A DNA stretch of 49,025 nucleotides. Source: Paracoccaceae bacterium (GTDB taxonomy: Bacteria > Pseudomonadota > Alphaproteobacteria > Rhodobacterales > Rhodobacteraceae). Below the pieces are notes generated by a model. That model saw nothing but the letters and a program-made list of their open reading frames with translations, was not told where the DNA came from and made no database searches. Within the stretch, counting starts at the first letter, position 1. Every line of letters starts with the position of its first letter. Below are positions 18,338-27,469 of the stretch, piece by piece. The translations under genes and the position numbers were made by a program. The stretch is from the NCBI GenBank assembly GCA_013373325.1, contig JABXIA010000062.1, positions 1-49,025 of the forward strand, in the 5' to 3' direction.

Positions 18338-18664
18338 TCACCCGCCATCGCAGAACTGTTTGTACAACAGGGTAATTATCTCTTCTGTGTTGCCGTTATT
18401 CAGAGAATAGAACACGGCTTTGCCATCGCGCCGGGCTTTCACGAGCCCGTCCTCTCGCAGCCGGGCCAGCATTTGGCTCACCGCTGCTTGGCGCAATTCC
18501 AAAAGCTTCTCAAGTTCGCTGACTGATTTTTCCCCAGCGCTCAGATGGCAAAGGATCATAAGCCTACCCTCATGCGCGAGAGTTTTCAGGAAAGCCGTTG
18601 CGGCTGCAGCACTTTCCTGCATGGTGGCTTCCGGCGGGATGCCGTCACTCTTTGACGGTGGCAC
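18338..18664 (-). CDS. ArsR-family regulator of the BigR/SqrR (persulfide-sensing) type
   Basis: Winged-helix repressor of 108 residues. The recognition helix lies in LRQAAVSQMLARLREDGLV. Two cysteines stand where SqrR/BigR proteins hold their sensing pair: one in LMILCHLSAGEKS and one at the very end, LLYKQFC. Members of this branch release DNA when the pair forms an intramolecular tetrasulfide. No sulfide:quinone oxidoreductase or persulfide dioxygenase gene is adjacent, so the targets are unknown. The metal-binding motif of classical ArsR (ELCVCDL) is absent. Confidence 0.82.
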   Translation of the reverse strand: MPPSKSDGIPPEATMQESAAAATAFLKTLAHEGRLMILCHLSAGEKSVSELEKLLELRQAAVSQMLARLREDGLVKARRDGKAVFYSLNNGNTEEIITLLYKQFCDGG

Positions 18665-18895
18665 TGCTTCATTTCCTGCTGTTTCCTCACAGCTTGCCTT
18701 GCAATGGCGTCCAGGTCATCCAGCAGTTGAGTTTCACTCCGGTTTCGGCGGAGAGCCACCGGTGAAGGCCCAGCAATGAGCGTAGTCGCGCCTGCAAAGA
18801 TCAAATCTGATGGGAGCGGTAGGACGGCCATTGGCAGGTGGTGAAAAAGCGCCCACGGTACAGGCGATGACTTCCATGATCTTCCCCGCACCACT

Positions 18896-20002
18896 TCAGC
18901 CTGCGGTGCCGCTCCGGTCGAAGATGATGATGTTCCGCTTCGCGTTGCCGGACTTGGTGTCGGTAATTGCTTCATTGATCTGCTCCAGAGACCAGCGGCC
19001 GGAGATCAGTTCATCCAGTTTCAGACGGCCTTGCTGATACAGATCCACCATCCACGGAATGTCGCGCTGGATCACCGCATCCCCCATCTTGGAACCGATC
19101 AGTCCCTGACCCACTGCGGCCAGAACAACTGGTTCGTAGGCAGCCTTGGCGCCGGAATGCGGCATGCCGATCAGCACCGCTTTGCCGCCGCGGGCTAAAT
19201 ACCGCGGCGCTTGGTCGTAGGCGGGAATGGCTCCGACGGTTACCAGAACCGCATCAGCGCCGCGTCCTCCAAGAGCCTTATGGGCCGCTTTCCACGGATT
19301 GTCTACGGTGGCAAGCACACCGTGGGTGGCGCCAAACTCCTTGGCGGTTTCCAGTTTGCCAGGATTCATGTCGACGGCGACGATGCGGCGGGCGCCAGCA
19401 ATACGGGCGCCCTGAATGGCGTTGAGGCCTACGCCGCCTGCGCCGATGACCACCACGTCCTGGCCTGCGCGCAGCCGGGCCGCGTTGACAGCCGCACCCA
19501 CTCCGGTGATCACCCCGCACGAGATCAGCGCCGCCGCGTCCTTGCCGATTTCTGCCGGGATCTTCACGATCTGACGCTGGTCCACCACCACCTTCTCGGC
19601 AAAGGCGCCGCAAGCCATCGCCTGGTCCAGCGGTTCGCCGCTGGCCGTCTTCAACGGACCGTTGGCTGTGTCATAGGGCGTTTCGCAAATCACCGGCCTG
19701 CCGCTCGAGCATGACGGGCAGGTGCCGCAGCTGCGGATCAATGTGACCACAACGGAATCGCCAGCGCTGAAACCTTGCACGCCTGTGCCGATCCCGGTGA
19801 TCACCCCGGCGGCCTCGTGGCCGTAAACCGCAGGCAGATGCCCGCCCCAGGCACCTTCGGCAAAGGAAATGTCGCTGTGGCAGATTGCAACCGCGTCCAG
19901 CGTGACCTCGACTTCACCCATGCCAGGCGGCGCCAGCTGCACGTCCTCGATGACCAGCGGAGCGCCGAATTCATGGCAGACAGCGGCTTTGATGGTTTGC
20001 AT
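18896..20002 (-). CDS. Zinc-dependent alcohol dehydrogenase (MDR family)
   Basis: NAD(P)-dependent oxidoreductase of 368 residues. The catalytic zinc ligands appear in AICHSDISF and YGHEAAGVI. The structural zinc loop is complete (CGTCPSCSSGRPVIC). The nucleotide fold shows VVVIGAGGVGLNAIQGAR. The start is ATG 20002 because GGGGAGG stands 7 bases before it; the frame continues to 20023 without an RBS. It follows pcaB by 124 bases on the same strand and may serve aromatic or side-chain alcohol catabolism; this is context only. Confidence 0.9.
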   Translation of the reverse strand: MQTIKAAVCHEFGAPLVIEDVQLAPPGMGEVEVTLDAVAICHSDISFAEGAWGGHLPAVYGHEAAGVITGIGTGVQGFSAGDSVVVTLIRSCGTCPSCSSGRPVICETPYDTANGPLKTASGEPLDQAMACGAFAEKVVVDQRQIVKIPAEIGKDAAALISCGVITGVGAAVNAARLRAGQDVVVIGAGGVGLNAIQGARIAGARRIVAVDMNPGKLETAKEFGATHGVLATVDNPWKAAHKALGGRGADAVLVTVGAIPAYDQAPRYLARGGKAVLIGMPHSGAKAAYEPVVLAAVGQGLIGSKMGDAVIQRDIPWMVDLYQQGRLKLDELISGRWSLEQINEAITDTKSGNAKRNIIIFDRSGTAG

Positions 20003-20126
20003 GATTATCCTCCCCGTTTGCAATCAGGGTGACGCGCCGGGGTGGTTGCATCAAGCGGGAATGCGCAGGGCGGGACGCGTTGTAACGTTACGGAAGACGC
20101 CCTGCGCGCAACCGGGCGCAATCCTG

Positions 20127-21464
20127 TCAGGGATTGCGCAGGCTGCCCGTTTTCTTGCTGAACTGAAGGGCCTCCCATGGCGCATGGCCCATCTGCCTGG
20201 CGGGGTCGAACAAGGCATCCGTATCCAGGTCCGGATAGTCCCGCGCCACTAGATCCCGCAGCGGGGTTTGCGAGGCCTGAGCCTCCTGGCACAAGGTTTT
20301 GACGGCCGCCTGGGCATCGGGCCGCGGCATTTGCGCAGCCAGGGCAAAGCTCAGCGCTTCGGCGTGGATCAGGCCCAGCCCGGACGACAGCGCAGCCGCC
20401 ATGGCCTCAGCGCGTGGTGCAATGCTCGCGCAGAGCTCCTTGCCTGCTCTTGCGGCAGTTGCCGCGCCCAGAACGATCTGCGGCAGGCACATCCATTCGG
20501 TGAACCAGGCCGCACCGTCGCGCTGATGCTGCTGCATAGAGGCGCCCTGAAGGACAGAGAACAAGCCGCTGCCCTGCCGGGCCAGCGCCGCCAGTATCGA
20601 TGGGGACACGGGGTTCTGCTTTTGCGGCATGGTGGAAGAGGCGCCGGCTCCGCCGAGCGATATCTCCTGGACCCCGCTTTGCGCCAGCGCAATGCAGTCC
20701 TCGCCGATTTTGCCAAAGGCAAGGTTCACGCGGAGCATCCAGTCCGCGATGCGCAGCACCGGTGTGCGGTCGGTGTGCCAGCTGTTCCCCGAATCTTGCA
20801 AGGCCAGCCCCTTTGCCATGGCGGCGCGCACCTCTGCCGCCTTCATTCCCAGCGCGCTGGACGTGCCCGCCGCGCCGGACAGGGACACCATCAGGCAGGA
20901 TTGCCGCAATCCGGGCAGCTCTTCCAGCAGGTTCAGCAGCGGGGTGCCCCAAGCCGCCGCCACCGCGCCGAAGCTGGTAGGGGTTGCATGCTGCCCGTAG
21001 GTGCGGGCGGCCATCGGCAGCTCCGCATGCGCCTTGGCCAGTCCGCCAAGCGATAGCACCGCGGCCTTTACGTCCGCCTCGACCAGCGCCAGCGCCTGGC
21101 GCAGCCGCAGCATCAGGGCGCTGTCCATGATGTCCTGCGAGGTCGCACCCCAATGCACATATTGCGCATGTTCGGGCGCCTTCATTTCTTCGCGGAATGC
21201 GGCCACCAGCCCCGGAACCGGCACACCGTTCTGCCCCGCGGGCCGTTTCAGAACACCCGGGTCGATGGCGATCTCGACCACGGCCCGCCCGATCGCAGCC
21301 GCGCTTTCCTGAGGGATCACACCTGCTTCGCCTTGCGCCTTGGCCAGCGCGCCCTCCACCAGCAGCATGGCGCGCACTTCGGCGCTGTCCGAGAACAGGC
21401 GGCTGGCCTCGCCGCTGCTGAATAGGCCGCCATAGATTTGACTGTCAAAGACAGAACCTGCCAT
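20127..21464 (-). CDS. pcaB: 3-carboxy-cis,cis-muconate cycloisomerase
   Basis: Enzyme of 445 residues in the fumarase/adenylosuccinate-lyase superfamily, catalysing the second ring-derived step of the protocatechuate branch of the beta-ketoadipate pathway. The superfamily signature SSTMPQKQNPVSP is present, as are HWGATSQDIMDS and TYGQHATPTSFG. Cycloisomerase rather than adenylosuccinate lyase is chosen because of the neighbouring pcaD and the length. Its ATG shares one base with the stop of the upstream hydrolase (TGATG). pcaHG and pcaC are not adjacent. Confidence 0.88.
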   Translation of the reverse strand: MAGSVFDSQIYGGLFSSGEASRLFSDSAEVRAMLLVEGALAKAQGEAGVIPQESAAAIGRAVVEIAIDPGVLKRPAGQNGVPVPGLVAAFREEMKAPEHAQYVHWGATSQDIMDSALMLRLRQALALVEADVKAAVLSLGGLAKAHAELPMAARTYGQHATPTSFGAVAAAWGTPLLNLLEELPGLRQSCLMVSLSGAAGTSSALGMKAAEVRAAMAKGLALQDSGNSWHTDRTPVLRIADWMLRVNLAFGKIGEDCIALAQSGVQEISLGGAGASSTMPQKQNPVSPSILAALARQGSGLFSVLQGASMQQHQRDGAAWFTEWMCLPQIVLGAATAARAGKELCASIAPRAEAMAAALSSGLGLIHAEALSFALAAQMPRPDAQAAVKTLCQEAQASQTPLRDLVARDYPDLDTDALFDPARQMGHAPWEALQFSKKTGSLRNP

Positions 21465-22174
21465 CAGAAGTCCTTTGCAATCTGCCCCATCAGCTCTGCC
21501 AGACCTTCCGGGTGGGCGAAGAAGGGCGAATGGGATGTGTTCATATCATGTGCCCGCCCTGGCGGCAGGCGGGCCGCCATCTGAGCCTGGTATTCCGGCG
21601 GAATGACCCGGTCTTCGGTGCAGCGGATGTAGGCCTTGGGAACGCCCTCGAACCGTTCGCTCAGGTGGACCGGCGTGTCCTGCGGCAGGATTGGCTGTTC
21701 ACAGAGGTTTTCCATGGCAAAGCGCACCGCCTCGGCCGGGCAGTCGTGATAGAACAGGTCCGGCGTGGTCTCCGGCACCAGACTGTATGCGGTGCCTGCC
21801 GCGTTCTTCCGGGTTGCGCCTTCCAGGGTCTGCCGGGGCCCTGCCTTGCGCATGCCGATAAGGGACATGCCGCTGACCGGCAGATAGGCGCAAAGGTAGA
21901 TCAGCCCGCTCAATCGCTCTGGATGCGCCCCTGCGGCTGCAGAAATGGGAAAACCGCCCCAGGAATGCCCGAGGATCACGGTGTCCGGAGTGGAAGCCGC
22001 GGCAACTGCCTTCGCCGTTTCGGCCAATGTGACCCCCGCCGGATCGCGCCCGTCGGCATGGCCGGGCAGGCTGATAGTGCGGGCCGTGTGGCCGCGGGCC
22101 TCCAGCGCCGCGACCGCATCGCGCCAGCACCAAGGGCCGTGGCAGGAACCGTGAACAAGAAGAAACTCAGCCAA
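21464..22174 (-). CDS. Alpha/beta hydrolase, salicylate/hydroxynitrile-lyase-like, inside the pca cluster
   Basis: Esterase-like protein of 236 residues. The nucleophile elbow is GHSWGGF (Ser), the acid is in CTEDRVIPPEYQ and the His is in NTSHSPFFAHP. The opening FLLVHGSCHGPWCW matches the EstC / salicylate-esterase branch of the superfamily. It overlaps pcaD by 8 bases and pcaB by 1, so it is translated with them. Its position suggests it hydrolyses an aromatic ester or an enol-lactone variant feeding the pathway; the substrate is not known. Confidence 0.85.
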   Translation of the reverse strand: MAEFLLVHGSCHGPWCWRDAVAALEARGHTARTISLPGHADGRDPAGVTLAETAKAVAAASTPDTVILGHSWGGFPISAAAGAHPERLSGLIYLCAYLPVSGMSLIGMRKAGPRQTLEGATRKNAAGTAYSLVPETTPDLFYHDCPAEAVRFAMENLCEQPILPQDTPVHLSERFEGVPKAYIRCTEDRVIPPEYQAQMAARLPPGRAHDMNTSHSPFFAHPEGLAELMGQIAKDF

Positions 22175-22958
22175 TGTGCCCGGTCTCCCTCAGGAAGGCC
22201 GTCAGGCGGTCAGCGTATTCTCTTGGCTGCTCGACACAGGGAACGTGGCCCGCGCGCCGGATCAGGTGGAACTGGCTTCCGGGGATCAGGTTCACCGTCT
22301 CGCGCACCAGGTCAGGCGGGGTGGAGCCGTCCTCGGATCCTGCGATGCCCAAGCAGGGCAATCTCAGCCCGCTGGTCGGAGTGTAGAAATCGGTGCCCGC
22401 AATCGCCGCGCAGCAGCCCGCGTAACCATCGCGGGATTGCTGAACCAGCATGTTGCGCCACAGCTGCAGCTCCGGCGCCGACCGGAACCCGCGGGCAAAC
22501 CAGCGCGCCATCACCCCATCGGCCAGTGCCTCGATGCCGTCGCTTTGAACGGTCCTGACCCGTTCTTTCCACATTTCGGCGGTGCCGATCTTGGCGGCGG
22601 TGTTCGACAGCACCAGCGCACGGATCTGGTCCAGCCGTTTAACTGCCAGCCCTTGCGCGATCATGCCGCCTATCGACAGGCCCACGAACATGCAGTCGCG
22701 CACCTCCAAATGGTCCAGCAGCCGCTCCGCATCCCGCACCAGCGCGCCCATCGAATAGGGGGCAGACGGGCAAGAGGACAGCCCATGACCGCGTTTGTCA
22801 TAGCGGATGATGCGCAGGTCCGCTGGCAGCCTTTCCACTACAGAATCCCAAACCCGCAGGTCGGTGCCAAGCGAATTTGCAAAGACAATGGGCGCGCCAT
22901 CTGCGTCACCGTCTACGCGGTAGTGAAGCTGGACATCGCCCAGGTCTGCAATCTGCAT
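22167..22958 (-). CDS. pcaD: 3-oxoadipate enol-lactonase
   Basis: Alpha/beta hydrolase of 263 residues that opens beta-ketoadipate enol-lactone to beta-ketoadipate. The nucleophile elbow is GLSIGGMIAQG. The opening pattern IVFANSLGTDLRVWD and YDKRGHGLS is characteristic of PcaD. The catalytic His lies in RAGHVPCVEQP. It is the first gene of the pcaD-hydrolase-pcaB run; the classical pcaC and pcaHG genes and a PcaQ regulator are not next to it. Confidence 0.92.
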   Translation of the reverse strand: MQIADLGDVQLHYRVDGDADGAPIVFANSLGTDLRVWDSVVERLPADLRIIRYDKRGHGLSSCPSAPYSMGALVRDAERLLDHLEVRDCMFVGLSIGGMIAQGLAVKRLDQIRALVLSNTAAKIGTAEMWKERVRTVQSDGIEALADGVMARWFARGFRSAPELQLWRNMLVQQSRDGYAGCCAAIAGTDFYTPTSGLRLPCLGIAGSEDGSTPPDLVRETVNLIPGSQFHLIRRAGHVPCVEQPREYADRLTAFLRETGHIG

Positions 22959-23027
22959 GGGTACCTCGTTTCTGCTCCGCCGCAGTCTACCCGCGCCGGG
23001 GCAGGGAGGTAAAGCGATCGGCGGTGC

Positions 23028-24224
23028 TCAGCCATGCAGCTCCATATGCGCCATGATCTGACCATGGTCCGAGGCCAGCTTGTTATACGGAGCTTCCGGG
23101 TGGCTGCCATCGGTCAGATGATCGTTGAAGACGCTGTAATAGTGCATTCTGCCCACTGACCCATGCCAATCCGTGTCGAAATGGCGGGACATGTAGATCT
23201 GATCGATGCTCTCATGCACGCCACCAAAAGCAGTGGTGTAGACCACATCGCGCAAGGATTTCCTCAGGAAAATCTTTTCAGCTGAACGCAGACGCACACG
23301 ATCAACGGCTTCCTGGATCTGCGCGTCCTCAGCCTCGCTGTAGCGGTCGCCCGCGTGTTCAGCATCATGGCGCAGCATCCAAGTATAGTTTTTGAACGGA
23401 ACCTCACCGGAGATGATCTCGCTGCTGACCGCGTGTTCGCCGTCGTTGAAGTCTCCCAGAACCATAACCGGGCGGCCCTGTTCCAGCTCATCCAGCACCG
23501 CGCGGCGCAGCACCCAGGCCTCGCCCATGCGCCGCAGTGCTGCGCGCAAGGCCCCCATCGCGCGGCCTGCCGCATCATAAGCCGTCAGCACAGTTTCAGG
23601 CGGGTAGGGGGCGCCCTGCGGTTTGATGTACTCGCCCAGTTTCGACTTGAGATGGCAGTTGAACACGCTGATCACCTGATCCCCAACCGGCACCTGCACC
23701 TTAAGGATCGGGCGCGAAAGCCGCCGCAATGTATAAAACCCTGCGTCTTCTTCCTCGCCCAGGCAGGCCATCGGAATATTCAACGGCTGTACCAGGTCCT
23801 GGATGACCTCAGGCTCACCCGCGAAGCCAAACCGGGATAGCACCGCCAGCCCGGGCCGCCGTTTGCCCGGCTCGCCTGTATCATTCAGGTTGGGGGCGAA
23901 GGCCAGCTCCGCCTCGGCATAGGAGCCGTATGCCAGTTTCTGAAAAATAGCCTTGCGGTGATAGCGTTTCGCTGGATCCGGGATGCTGGCCGCATTGGCT
24001 TCTGCTCCGCGGCGGTCAGCCTCGGCGATCACCTGCCGCAAGGGCGCTTCCTCGAAGATTTCCTGAAACCCGACAATGTCGGCATTCAGCGTCAGAAGCT
24101 GGTCGGCCATCCAATCCGCCTTCCACGCGTATTCTTCAGGCGTGTAGCTTTGAAAGCGGTAGTATTCCCGCTCCGGGCCGATCAGGTTTTTGACGTTGAA
24201 CGAAGCGATGGTGAAACGTGTCAT
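23028..24224 (-). CDS. Endonuclease/exonuclease/phosphatase (EEP) family protein
   Basis: Predicted metal-dependent phosphoesterase of 398 residues. The EEP fold is shown by TIASFNVKNL at the N-terminus, NADIVGFQEIFEE (metal-binding Glu), VFNCHLKSK and VLGDFNDGEHAVS, with a late SDHGQIMAHM holding the catalytic His. The start is ATG 24224, with AAGGGG upstream; the frame extends to 24260 without an RBS. No signal peptide is evident. It could act on nucleic acid or another phosphoester; the substrate cannot be assigned. It follows the dehydratase gene by 45 bases. Confidence 0.82.
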   Translation of the reverse strand: MTRFTIASFNVKNLIGPEREYYRFQSYTPEEYAWKADWMADQLLTLNADIVGFQEIFEEAPLRQVIAEADRRGAEANAASIPDPAKRYHRKAIFQKLAYGSYAEAELAFAPNLNDTGEPGKRRPGLAVLSRFGFAGEPEVIQDLVQPLNIPMACLGEEEDAGFYTLRRLSRPILKVQVPVGDQVISVFNCHLKSKLGEYIKPQGAPYPPETVLTAYDAAGRAMGALRAALRRMGEAWVLRRAVLDELEQGRPVMVLGDFNDGEHAVSSEIISGEVPFKNYTWMLRHDAEHAGDRYSEAEDAQIQEAVDRVRLRSAEKIFLRKSLRDVVYTTAFGGVHESIDQIYMSRHFDTDWHGSVGRMHYYSVFNDHLTDGSHPEAPYNKLASDHGQIMAHMELHG

Positions 24225-24269
24225 GACGTGTCCCCTTGGCTGCCGGGCGGACAATCGCACGGTCAGGTC

Positions 24270-25247
24270 TCAAGCATAACGCGACAGCGCCTCCCGGAAC
24301 AGCGCGGCATCGACGTTGCCGCCGGTGGCAACTGCAATGACTGCATCGCCGTCAATCCGGCTTGAATGAAAAAGCGCAGCCGCTAGCGAGGCAGCGCCGC
24401 CGGGTTCCAGCACGATCTTCAGACGCAGGAAAGCAAGCGCCATGGCCTGCAGCGCTTCGTCCTCAGTGACCACAATTCCCGGCCCGCACAGGCGGCTGAG
24501 GATGGGGAAAGTGATCTCGCCTGGTTGCGGCGTAAGGATCGCGTCGCAGATGGACCCGGACAGGTTGGGGTTCTGCTGGATTTCATCTGCCGCCAGCGAA
24601 CGGGTCACATCGTCGAACCCCTCTGGCTCCACCGGGCGCACACGCAGTCCGGGTGCGCGGGCTTCCAAGGCCAGGGCGATGCCGGAAGACAGTCCGCCGC
24701 CACCGCAGTTGACCAGCACATCCGCTTCGGCGATGCCCGCAGTTGCTGCTTGCTCTGCAATTTCCAGCCCGCATGTGCCCTGGCCGGCAATTACCAGCGG
24801 TTCGTCATAGGGCTTGATCAGCGTCAGCCCGCGCTCCTCTGCGAATTTGGCACCCACTGTCTCGCGGCTTTCACCGCCGGCCCGGTCGTACAAAACCACC
24901 TCGGCTCCCAGATCGCGGGTGTTCTTGATCTTCAGCTGCGGTGCATCCGCAGGCATCACAATCACCGCTGGCGTACCGTGCGCCTTGGCGGCAGCTGCTA
25001 CGCCCTGCGCATGATTGCCGCTGGAATAGGCGATCACACCGCGCTTGCGTTCCTCTTCACTCAGCGCCGATACCGCCGACCAGCCGCCGCGGAACTTGAA
25101 GGATCCGGTGTGCTGCAGGCATTCCGCCTTCACCAGCAGGCGCCGCCCGGCAATCTCATCCAGAAACGGTGAAGACAGCAGCGGCGTCACGCAGGCATGG
25201 CCCTTCAGCCGTTCAGCCGCGGCTTCAATCATGGCAATTGAGGTCAT
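24270..25247 (-). CDS. Threonine/serine dehydratase family protein
   Basis: PLP-dependent enzyme of 325 residues, fold type II. The Schiff-base Lys lies in HTGSFKFRGG and the phosphate-binding glycine loop is NCGGGGLSSG. SGNHAQGVAAAAK is the conserved asparagine loop. There is no C-terminal ACT domain, so this is a catabolic, non-isoleucine-regulated type; serine racemase or hydroxyectoine-type dehydratases are alternatives. The start is ATG 25247, which overlaps the stop of the upstream hydrolase (ATGA). Confidence 0.87.
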   Translation of the reverse strand: MTSIAMIEAAAERLKGHACVTPLLSSPFLDEIAGRRLLVKAECLQHTGSFKFRGGWSAVSALSEEERKRGVIAYSSGNHAQGVAAAAKAHGTPAVIVMPADAPQLKIKNTRDLGAEVVLYDRAGGESRETVGAKFAEERGLTLIKPYDEPLVIAGQGTCGLEIAEQAATAGIAEADVLVNCGGGGLSSGIALALEARAPGLRVRPVEPEGFDDVTRSLAADEIQQNPNLSGSICDAILTPQPGEITFPILSRLCGPGIVVTEDEALQAMALAFLRLKIVLEPGGAASLAAALFHSSRIDGDAVIAVATGGNVDAALFREALSRYA

Positions 25248-26074
25248 TTGATCCTGTCCAGAACTGAATGAATAAGGGTGAGCGCTTCCGCCTCGTCCAG
25301 AAAGGGCACATGGCCGCGGTTGGCAATTTCCGCCGTTTGCAGACCAGGCAAACGGCGTTGCATCTGCGCGAAGGTCTCTGCGCTCAGTATGTCGGAATTC
25401 GCGCCGCGGATCACACCGCAAGGCAGGCCGTCCAGCGCCATGAACAGCGGCCACAGATCCGGCGGCGGGCCTGCTTCGGCTTGCGATAGAAGCGCGTCGC
25501 GCAGGCGCGGGTCATAACGGAGGGAAAGCCCGTCCGGGGCTTGGTTGTAGAAAGTCTCAACCTCCTCGCGCCACCGGCACGCCGGAACGTCCGGAAAGGC
25601 AGGAGCCATAAGATGCTCCAGCGTTTCCGCGGCCTGCGCATGAGATTTGGCTGCCGGGCGGCGGCCCACATACTCCATGATCCGGGCGATGCCGCCAGGC
25701 GGGATCTCCGGGCCGACGTCATTCAGGACCACTGCCGACAGCCTGTCTTTGGACATTGCCGCCAGTGTCATTGCCACCAGCCCTCCGCGTGAGGTGCCGA
25801 GGATGGCAGCTTGACTGACACCCAGATAATCCACCAGCTCCAGCACATCCTGCGCTTCACGCAGGACATTGTAGTTCATGAAGTCCGGGTCGTGCTCCGA
25901 CTGCCCGCGTCCACGGGCATCCAGGGTAATCATCCGGTACCGCATGGCATGCGGTGCAAAATTGCGGAAGTCCCGGCCGTCCCGTGTCAGGCCCGCTAGG
26001 CACAAAAGCGGCAGGCCTTCGCCGGTGTCTGTGTAATGCAGGCGCAGCCCGTCCGAAGTGTCAAAGAAAGGCAT
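25244..26074 (-). CDS. Alpha/beta hydrolase
   Basis: Predicted hydrolase of 276 residues. The nucleophile elbow is GTSRGGLVAM, the fold opens with LHYTDTGEGLPLLCLAGLTRDG, and the catalytic His lies in NRGHVPFLDE. The start is placed at ATG 26074; the frame opens at a TTG 26095 inside the preceding gene. It lies between the haloacid dehalogenase and the dehydratase in one tight leftward operon. Substrate unknown. Confidence 0.85.
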   Translation of the reverse strand: MPFFDTSDGLRLHYTDTGEGLPLLCLAGLTRDGRDFRNFAPHAMRYRMITLDARGRGQSEHDPDFMNYNVLREAQDVLELVDYLGVSQAAILGTSRGGLVAMTLAAMSKDRLSAVVLNDVGPEIPPGGIARIMEYVGRRPAAKSHAQAAETLEHLMAPAFPDVPACRWREEVETFYNQAPDGLSLRYDPRLRDALLSQAEAGPPPDLWPLFMALDGLPCGVIRGANSDILSAETFAQMQRRLPGLQTAEIANRGHVPFLDEAEALTLIHSVLDRIK

Positions 26075-26081
26075 CTGCGGT

Positions 26082-26768
26082 TCAGCCCTTTGCAAGGTCT
26101 GGGATGGTGGTCAAATCTGTCAGGATGTGCGCTGGTTTCCAGGGCAGGCGGTCCACAGGCTCGCCCGCGCGGTTCACCCAGGCGGTCACAAAACCATAGC
26201 CGGCGGCCCCAGCCGCGTCCCAGCCGTTGGAGGAGACAAACAGCACCTCTTCCTTGGCGCAGCCGAACCTTTTGCCAACCAGATCATAGACGCGGGCATC
26301 GGGCTTGAAGATGCCGATGGTTTCCACCGACAGAACATCATCCAGCACATCGCCCAGCCCGGCCGACTGCACGGCGCCATCGAGCATGGCAGGGGAGCCG
26401 TTCGACAGGATCGCGGTATTCATGCCCGCGTCTTTCAATTCCCGCAGCATCGCGGGCACTTCCGGATAGGCCTGCAGCTCCCAGTAGAGATCCAGCAGCC
26501 GCTGGCGCAGCGCCACGTCGCCGGACAGTCCGGCCTCCTCCATCGCCCAGTCGAGCCCGTCCTGGGTCACGTCCCAGAAATCAGCGTGAGCATTGGTGAT
26601 GGCGCGCAGCCAGGTGTATTGCAGCTGTTTCAGCCGCCAGTGGCTGGCAAGCTCTGCCCAATTGTCCTGCAGGTGCGGAAACTCGGGTTCACTTGCGGCC
26701 TGCCGGGCGGCGGCGGCGACATCAAACAGCGTTCCATAGGCGTCGAAGATACAGGTGGTGATCGGCAT
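26082..26768 (-). CDS. Haloacid dehalogenase, type II
   Basis: HAD-superfamily enzyme of 228 residues, type II L-2-haloacid dehalogenase branch. The nucleophile Asp is in CIFDAYGTLFD, motif II is ILSNGSPAML, the Lys is in IGIFKPDARVYD and the acidic end motif is FVSSNGWDAAGAAGYGF. The start is ATG 26768 because GGGGAGG stands 5 bases upstream. It may remove halogen from short haloacids, plausible for a marine bacterium, but activity is not proven by the motifs. Confidence 0.9.
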   Translation of the reverse strand: MPITTCIFDAYGTLFDVAAAARQAASEPEFPHLQDNWAELASHWRLKQLQYTWLRAITNAHADFWDVTQDGLDWAMEEAGLSGDVALRQRLLDLYWELQAYPEVPAMLRELKDAGMNTAILSNGSPAMLDGAVQSAGLGDVLDDVLSVETIGIFKPDARVYDLVGKRFGCAKEEVLFVSSNGWDAAGAAGYGFVTAWVNRAGEPVDRLPWKPAHILTDLTTIPDLAKG

Positions 26769-26905
26769 TCTGTCCTCCCCTGCGGCGAGATTGGCATGAA
26801 GGCAGAGAGCGGGCAAAGCAGGAAATTGTACCCATACGGGTTTACATCGCGTCTGCGGGCGCTAGGCTGCACCCCTTTATCAACCCGTAACACATTGGAG
26901 ATCTC

Positions 26906-27346
26906 ATGACCGGGGCAAAGAACGGCGACACCGTGCGCATCCACTACACTGGCAAGCTGACGGACGGCACCGTTTTTGACAGTTCCGAAGGGCGCGACCC
27001 GTTGGAGTTCACCGTGGGCGCGGGCCACGTGATTGCAGGCATGGACGCAGGTCTTGAAGGCATGAGCGCCGGCGACAAGAAGACCCTCGAAATTCCTTGC
27101 ACCGAAGCTTATGGGCCGGTCAACCCTGCTGCACGCCAGGAAATCCCGCGAGAGGGCATTCCGGCAGATATTCCGCTGGATCTCGGTACCCAGTTGAAGA
27201 TGCAAAGCCCTGATGGTCAGGTGCTGCCAGTGACTGTGGTCGAAGTCAGCGACGACACGGTAACGCTGGATGCCAATCACTTCCTGGCGGGCAAGGACCT
27301 GGTCTTTGATATCGAGCTGGTTTCAATCGAAACTCCGGCTGCCTAG
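26906..27346 (+). CDS. FKBP-type peptidyl-prolyl cis-trans isomerase, SlyD-like
   Basis: Cytosolic proline isomerase/chaperone of 146 residues. The FKBP core (DTVRIHYTGKLTDGTVFDSS, then ITGMDAGLEGM-like IAGMDAGLEGM) encloses an inserted-flap region (IPCTEAYGPVNPAARQEIP) typical of SlyD. The histidine/cysteine-rich nickel tail of E. coli SlyD is absent; the protein ends shortly after FDIELVSIETP. It is divergent from the dehalogenase operon. Confidence 0.92.
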   Translation: MTGAKNGDTVRIHYTGKLTDGTVFDSSEGRDPLEFTVGAGHVIAGMDAGLEGMSAGDKKTLEIPCTEAYGPVNPAARQEIPREGIPADIPLDLGTQLKMQSPDGQVLPVTVVEVSDDTVTLDANHFLAGKDLVFDIELVSIETPAA

Positions 27347-27469
27347 AGCGAGAAGGGCGGCTGCTCCTGCTGCTCACAAACCTGAAAAATAGTGGTTGCT
27401 TGTGCTTGAGAGATGGCGGGAAGCCCTCCTGCTGTGTCCCCAGCAACGGAGCGCAAGGAGTTGGCAAGG

